A program made the position numbers and the translations under genes. The notes beneath the pieces were generated by a model. It searched no databases. It saw nothing but the letters and a program-made list of their open reading frames with translations, and was not told the origin of the DNA. 9,837 bases of DNA from JBDTMT01 sp039934135. GTDB taxonomy: Bacteria > Desulfobacterota > Binatia > HRBIN30 > CADEER01. Position 1 is the first letter of the stretch, and every line of letters starts with the position of its first letter. Location: positions 1-9,837 of the forward strand of contig JBDTMT010000205.1 of assembly GCA_039934135.1 (NCBI GenBank), in the 5' to 3' direction. Positions 7,020 through 9,837 of this stretch are shown here, piece by piece.

Positions 7020-7559
7020 ATGGCGCGCATCCTCCTCGTCCGCCATTGTGAGTCGACCGCCCAGCATTCCGAGGCGCCGCTGACGGCGCGCGGCCTGGTG
7101 CAGGCCGAGGCGCTGGCGCACCGTCTCACGCCGCTCGCGCCGGACCACCTCGTCTCCAGTCCGTATCTGCGCGCCCGACAATCGATCGCGCCGCTGGCGC
7201 AACGGCTGGGGCTCGACGTGGCGATCGACGCGCGACTGCGCGAGCGGCGTCTCGGCGACGAACCGATCGACGATTGGCGCGCTGCCGTTCGCGCCTCGTT
7301 CGAAGCGCTTGATGGCGCTCTGCCCGGCGGCGAATCGAGTCGCGTCGCGCAGCAGCGCGGTCGTGCGGCGCTCGACGACATCCTGGCCGGCGCTCACCGT
7401 CTGCCGGTGGTGGCGACGCACGGCAACCTGTTGGCCTTGCTGCTGACCTCGATCGACGGCCGCTTCGGCTACGCCGGCTGGGAGTCACTGGCCAATCCCG
7501 ATGTCTTCGTCGTCGAGGTCGACGCCGGCGTGTGGTCGTACCGCCATCTCGGCGATTGA
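7020..7559 (+). CDS. Histidine phosphatase family protein
   Basis: This 179-aa cytoplasmic protein belongs to the phosphoglycerate-mutase-like histidine phosphatase superfamily. The phosphorylated nucleophile is H9 in LLVRHCES (5-12). Other catalytic-pocket residues are R51 in SSPYLRARQS, E75 in LRERRLGD (candidate acid) and H134 in VVATHGNLLALLL. The usual RHG motif is RHC here, a variant known in some subfamilies. Substrates in this family range from small sugar phosphates to phosphoproteins. A link to sugar phosphates made by the neighbouring transketolase is possible but only inferred from position. No strong ribosome binding site is seen. The stop codon faces the MMACHC-like gene 22 nt away. 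Confidence 0.93.
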   Translation: MARILLVRHCESTAQHSEAPLTARGLVQAEALAHRLTPLAPDHLVSSPYLRARQSIAPLAQRLGLDVAIDARLRERRLGDEPIDDWRAAVRASFEALDGALPGGESSRVAQQRGRAALDDILAGAHRLPVVATHGNLLALLLTSIDGRFGYAGWESLANPDVFVVEVDAGVWSYRHLGD

Positions 7560-7581
7560 ACCAGCGACGCCGCTCCCGTCC

Positions 7582-8253
7582 CTACCCGAGGAAGCCGCGA
7601 TCCTTGGTGTAGTGATAGACGATCTGCGCCTCGCTGTAGCGGTGCGCGCGGCCGATCGGGCAGGCGTCGCGCACGGCGAGCCAGGCGCGCCAGGCGTCGG
7701 GGCCGCTCGCCAGGCGGGCGCGCTCAAACACCGGCACGCACGTCCGTGCGCAATCGCGGCACGGATTGGCGACGATCGGCGGCGGCCCGTCGGGTGCGTC
7801 GAGATCGAACACGAGGGCGGCGCGCAGCCCGACCCACGCGCCGTAGAGCGGATGGATGTTGAGGCCGACGAGCGACAGCGGTGCCAGGCCGCTGACGTCG
7901 GCGAGGCGCTGGATCGCCGGCCGCCGCGGCGCCGGCTGGTGCGCGAAGCGGATCTCGGCGCCGAGCGGCAGCGACGCCAGCACATCGGCGAGGCACCGCT
8001 CCGTATAGCGATCGAGCGGATCGGTCTCGGCTCGCAGCGCCGCGTCGTCGCGCCAGGCGGCGCAAAACGGTTCCCACACCGCGCGCGTATGCGCGATCAG
8101 CGCCCCGAGCGCACGCCGCCGGCCGAGGTCCGGCAGCCGATGCTCGAGCGCCACGGCATCATTGTACCAATCGAGCGCGAAGGGCTGGACGAGGTCGAAG
8201 CCCAGCGTATGGCAGCGCGTGGTCAGCGCGGTCAGCAGGGCGTGGCGATCCAT
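7582..8253 (-). CDS. MMACHC (CblC)-like cobalamin-processing protein with extra cysteines
   Basis: This 223-aa protein resembles human MMACHC, which binds vitamin B12 and removes its upper ligand (decyanation or glutathione-dependent dealkylation). From memory of the human sequence, shared blocks are LGFDLVQPFALDWYND (17-32), TDPLDRYTERCLADVLASLP (77-96), RRPAIQRLADVSG (110-122), NIHPLYGAWVGLRAALVF (132-149) and RYSEAQIVYHY (205-215). The protein adds a C165-x2-C168-x3-C172 motif followed by C198-P. This is reminiscent of an iron-sulphur site and of the related QueG proteins, in which a similar B12-binding domain is followed by ferredoxin-like cysteines. I recall no such motif in the human protein. 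The start is uncertain: ATG 8253 or ATG 8274 (7 residues longer). The longer open frame to 8322 runs into inverted repeat 3. A role in alkyl- or cyanocobalamin processing is inference from homology. Confidence 0.75.
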   Translation of the reverse strand: MDRHALLTALTTRCHTLGFDLVQPFALDWYNDAVALEHRLPDLGRRRALGALIAHTRAVWEPFCAAWRDDAALRAETDPLDRYTERCLADVLASLPLGAEIRFAHQPAPRRPAIQRLADVSGLAPLSLVGLNIHPLYGAWVGLRAALVFDLDAPDGPPPIVANPCRDCARTCVPVFERARLASGPDAWRAWLAVRDACPIGRAHRYSEAQIVYHYTKDRGFLG

Positions 8254-8311
8254 TTTGGTGACGAGTGGCGGCATCGAACACCGGCATGCCCTCCCGACCT
8301 GAAACCCGCGG

Positions 8312-8433
8312 GGCAAGGGCAATGGCTAGGGCTAGCTAGGGTCGAAGAGGAATGTCGAATGGGTTCGCGGTTGTAGTCAAATCAATCCGACTCGACCCTA
8401 GCCCTAGCCCTAGCCATTACCCTCGCCCTTGCC
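8312..8433. repeat. Inverted repeat 3 (34/42-nt arms, 46-nt loop) of TAGGGC-type hexamers
   Basis: The left arm (8312-8345) and right arm (8392-8433) are reverse complements apart from two length differences. The right arm has an extra 6-nt unit (GAGGGT in the complementary sense) and 2 more bases within the hexamer run. The core is a run of GGGCTA units, seen on the plus strand of the right arm as ccctagccctagccctagcc. The ends are GGCAAGGGC and GGGTCGA. Unlike the other elements, it lies between divergent genes, 38-58 nt upstream of the MMACHC-like start and 144-186 nt upstream of the transferase start. Confidence 0.85.
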
Positions 8434-8619
8434 GTGCCGCCTCTTGCTCTCTGGCCGCGGTGCCAACAGCTCACACATCGACTGCGTAGCCGCGCAAAAC
8501 GGCGCGCGACGCTTCGACAAGTCCGGAAGACGTGACGGCGCCGCGCGCGAAGAACGCCGCTGTGGTCGGCGTCGACGATGCCGCTTCTACAACCGCAGCG
8601 GCTGCGCTATCCCGAACAC
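8434..8619. other. Intergenic region upstream of the transferase gene
   Basis: Together with 8254-8433 this makes a 366-nt gap without a convincing gene. The first half is inverted repeat 3. The second half is GC-rich and should contain the promoter of the transferase gene, but I see no confident -35/-10 pair, operator or RNA structure. A minor 5-bp stem (CGCCG / CGGCG) lies around 8561-8577. Open frames crossing it are low-complexity Arg/Ala shadows. Confidence 0.4.
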
Positions 8620-9420
8620 ATGGATACGCCCGTTCGCCTGCCCGGCGCGCCGCCGGAGTGGCTGGTGTGGAACGAGACCAGCCGCTGTCCGTACCTGGCG
8701 GACCAGACGGCGCGGCTGCCGCTGCGCCTGCCGACGCGGCGGCTCAAACCGGGCGAGTTCGGCGAACGTCTCGCCGCCGGCGATCGACGCCAGGGCCTGT
8801 TGCTCTACCGCCCGACGTGTCCGAGCTGCTCCGCCTGCGAGGCCATCCGCCTCGACGTCAACGCCTTCACCCCGTCGCGCACGCAGCGGCGCATCTTCGC
8901 GCGCGGCGAAGAGACGTTGCAGACGCTGATCGGCCGCCCGTCGATGACGGCGGACAAAGTCGCGCTCTACAATCGGCACAAGCTCGAGCGCGGACTGCTC
9001 ACCGGCGACGGCCTCATCGATGCCGAGGGCTACGAGCAGTTCCTGGTCGAAACCTGCACCGACACCATCGAGCTGCGCTATGTGCTCAGCGGCCTGCTGG
9101 TCGGCAACGCCATCGTCGACCGCGCCGCCGACGCGCTCTCGGCTGTCTACTGCTTCTACGACCCCGGCTTCGCGCGCCTCAGCCTCGGCACCTACTCGAT
9201 CCTCAAGCAGCTCGCGCTGTGCCGCCAGTGGGGCCTGCGCTACCTCTACCTCGGCCTCTACGTCGCCGGCTCCCGCGCCATGGCCTACAAGGCCCGCTTC
9301 CTGCCGCACGAGCGCCTCGTCGGCGACACCTGGCGCCGCTTCGACGACGCGCAGGAGTCCAGTGTCAGGAGTCCACAGAGAAATCCGGATGCAGCAGACG
9401 AATCCGGAGACCCGTTGTAG
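8620..9420 (+). CDS. bpt: Aspartate/glutamate leucyltransferase (Bpt/ATE family)
   Basis: This 266-aa cytoplasmic protein is an aminoacyl-tRNA-protein transferase of the ATE1/Bpt family. In bacteria the family transfers Leu from Leu-tRNA to N-terminal Asp/Glu, feeding the ClpS/ClpAP N-degron pathway. The N-terminal ATE domain shows RCPYLADQTARLPLR (22-36) and the C67-x2-C70-x2-C73 cluster, followed by EAIRLDVNAFTPSRTQRR (74-91). The C-terminal ATE domain includes TIELRYVLSGLLVGNAIVD (149-167), AVYCFYDPGFARLSLGTYSI (175-194) and YLYLGLYVAGSRAMAYKARF (208-227). Leucyl rather than arginyl specificity is assumed from usual bacterial practice. The family domain ends near residue 241. The last 25 residues (from DDAQESS) are a tail, mostly read out of inverted repeat 4. 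An in-frame ATG at 8578 would add 14 residues; neither start has a clear ribosome binding site. Confidence 0.9.
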   Translation: MDTPVRLPGAPPEWLVWNETSRCPYLADQTARLPLRLPTRRLKPGEFGERLAAGDRRQGLLLYRPTCPSCSACEAIRLDVNAFTPSRTQRRIFARGEETLQTLIGRPSMTADKVALYNRHKLERGLLTGDGLIDAEGYEQFLVETCTDTIELRYVLSGLLVGNAIVDRAADALSAVYCFYDPGFARLSLGTYSILKQLALCRQWGLRYLYLGLYVAGSRAMAYKARFLPHERLVGDTWRRFDDAQESSVRSPQRNPDAADESGDPL

Positions 9421-9510
9421 GTACAGACCGGAGCCGTACTCCACGCTTGGTCTCTTGCCGGCCATCTCCGGATTTATCTGCCTCATCCGGATTTATCTGC
9501 GGACTCCTGA
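9365..9510. repeat. Inverted repeat 4 (46-nt arms, 54-nt loop)
   Basis: Arms at 9365-9410 and 9465-9510 are reverse complements at 40 of 46 positions. The right arm holds a perfect 15-nt direct repeat, TCCGGATTTATCTGC, at 9467-9481 and 9486-9500 (19-nt period). Just left of the left arm, CAGGAGTCCA occurs at 9352-9361 and again at 9366-9375. The arms resemble those of inverted repeat 1 (a CCACAGA/CGCAGA start and repeated CCGGA cores). The element lies between convergent genes, overlaps the 3' end of the transferase gene, and stops 12 nt before the stop codon of the DUF4136 gene. It is a likely bidirectional terminator or 3'-end stabiliser. Confidence 0.87.
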
Positions 9511-9522
9511 GTCTGAGCGCAT

Positions 9523-9837
9523 TCACGGAGCTGGCGGGAAGCGCTCGAGGATGGCGCGCACGGCGGTGTCGATGCGCGTGTCGCGCTCGTCGGCGGAGTC
9601 GCTGCGCTGCAGTCCGGTCTCGCGCGAGCCGCGCCACAGCAGGACGTTGCTGTGCGAGTCGACGACGTCGATGACCAGGGTCACCACTTCCTCGGGGTCG
9701 TAGTAACCGGGCGTGATGGCGAAGAACGAGTTGAGCTGGAAGTCCGGCTGGGCGCGCGCCGGCTCGTAGCCGCGCGCCTGCAACGCCGCGTCGGCGCTGC
9801 CGCGCACGCGGCGCTCCATCAGCGTGCGCTCGGCGTA
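9523..9837 (-). CDS. DUF4136 domain protein, 5' end outside the window
   Basis: Only the C-terminal 104 residues or so are present; the frame stays open to the window edge. They match the C-terminal part of DUF4136, a domain of unknown function usually found in envelope lipoproteins. Visible features are a helix around ERTLMERRVRGSADAALQARGY, then PDFQLNSFF, a Tyr-rich turn (PGYYDPEE), the strand VVTLVIDVVDSHSNVLLWRGS with the typical ID-x2-D...LLWRG pattern, and a C-terminal TAVRAILERFPPAP. The N-terminal signal or lipobox would lie off the window. The stop codon is 12 nt from inverted repeat 4. Confidence 0.82.
   Translation of the reverse strand, partial: YAERTLMERRVRGSADAALQARGYEPARAQPDFQLNSFFAITPGYYDPEEVVTLVIDVVDSHSNVLLWRGSRETGLQRSDSADERDTRIDTAVRAILERFPPAP

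Noticed and set aside
7020..7060. RHC instead of RHG at the histidine phosphatase active site
   Set aside because: The nucleophilic His, Arg and Glu are retained, and the RHC variant is known in some subfamilies, so it is not evidence of inactivation or novelty.

Overview
The window is uniformly GC-rich with codon bias to match, and it reads as ordinary bacterial chromosome. There are no phage, plasmid, IS or CRISPR signatures. The gene set includes a DUF482 acyltransferase, a DUF2333 membrane protein, a lipobox lipoprotein and a Bpt/ATE-type aminoacyl-tRNA protein transferase. It suggests a Gram-negative, proteobacteria-like organism, perhaps a deltaproteobacterial-type or related environmental lineage. 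That placement is an inference; no taxonomic marker gene is present.

Layout, left to right. (1) 76-1719 (+) is a 547-aa protein of no family I recognise, carrying an HEWAH zinc-protease-like motif. (2) 1787-2953 (+) is a DUF482/FemAB-like N-acyltransferase. (3) 2966-3126 is a long inverted repeat between convergent genes. (4) 3139-4071 (-) is a DUF2333 single-span membrane protein. (5) 4072-4177 is a divergent promoter region with palindromes. (6) 4178-4630 (+) is an exported FMN-binding split-barrel (PPOX-like) protein. (7) 4625-4755 is a second inverted repeat. (8) 4768-6494 (+) holds the two subunits of a split transketolase, overlapping by 4 nt. (9) 6536-6997 (+) is a DUF1499 lipoprotein. 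(10) 7020-7559 (+) is a histidine phosphatase. (11) 7582-8253 (-) is a bacterial homologue of MMACHC (cblC), the B12-processing protein, with four cysteines absent from the human protein as I recall it. (12) 8312-8433 is a third inverted repeat, made of TAGGGC-like hexamers. (13) 8620-9420 (+) is a leucyl/arginyl-tRNA-protein transferase. (14) 9365-9510 is a fourth inverted repeat, overlapping the 3' end of that gene. (15) 9523-9837 (-) is the C-terminal part of a DUF4136 protein that runs off the window.

The genes do not form one pathway. The only convincing operon is transketolase N, transketolase C, DUF1499 lipoprotein and phosphatase (4768-7559), with gaps of -4, 41 and 22 nt. The rest look like independently transcribed housekeeping or accessory genes.

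The most unusual signal is non-coding. Four intergenic spaces each hold a long imperfect inverted repeat with 29-46 nt arms and a 46-79 nt unrelated loop. The arms are themselves built of short direct repeats. The arm sequences differ between elements (two are similar), but the architecture is the same. Two of the four sit between convergent genes, and three flanking stop codons lie exactly 12 nt from an arm. The second point of interest is the MMACHC-like protein with its C-x2-C-x3-C...CP pattern.
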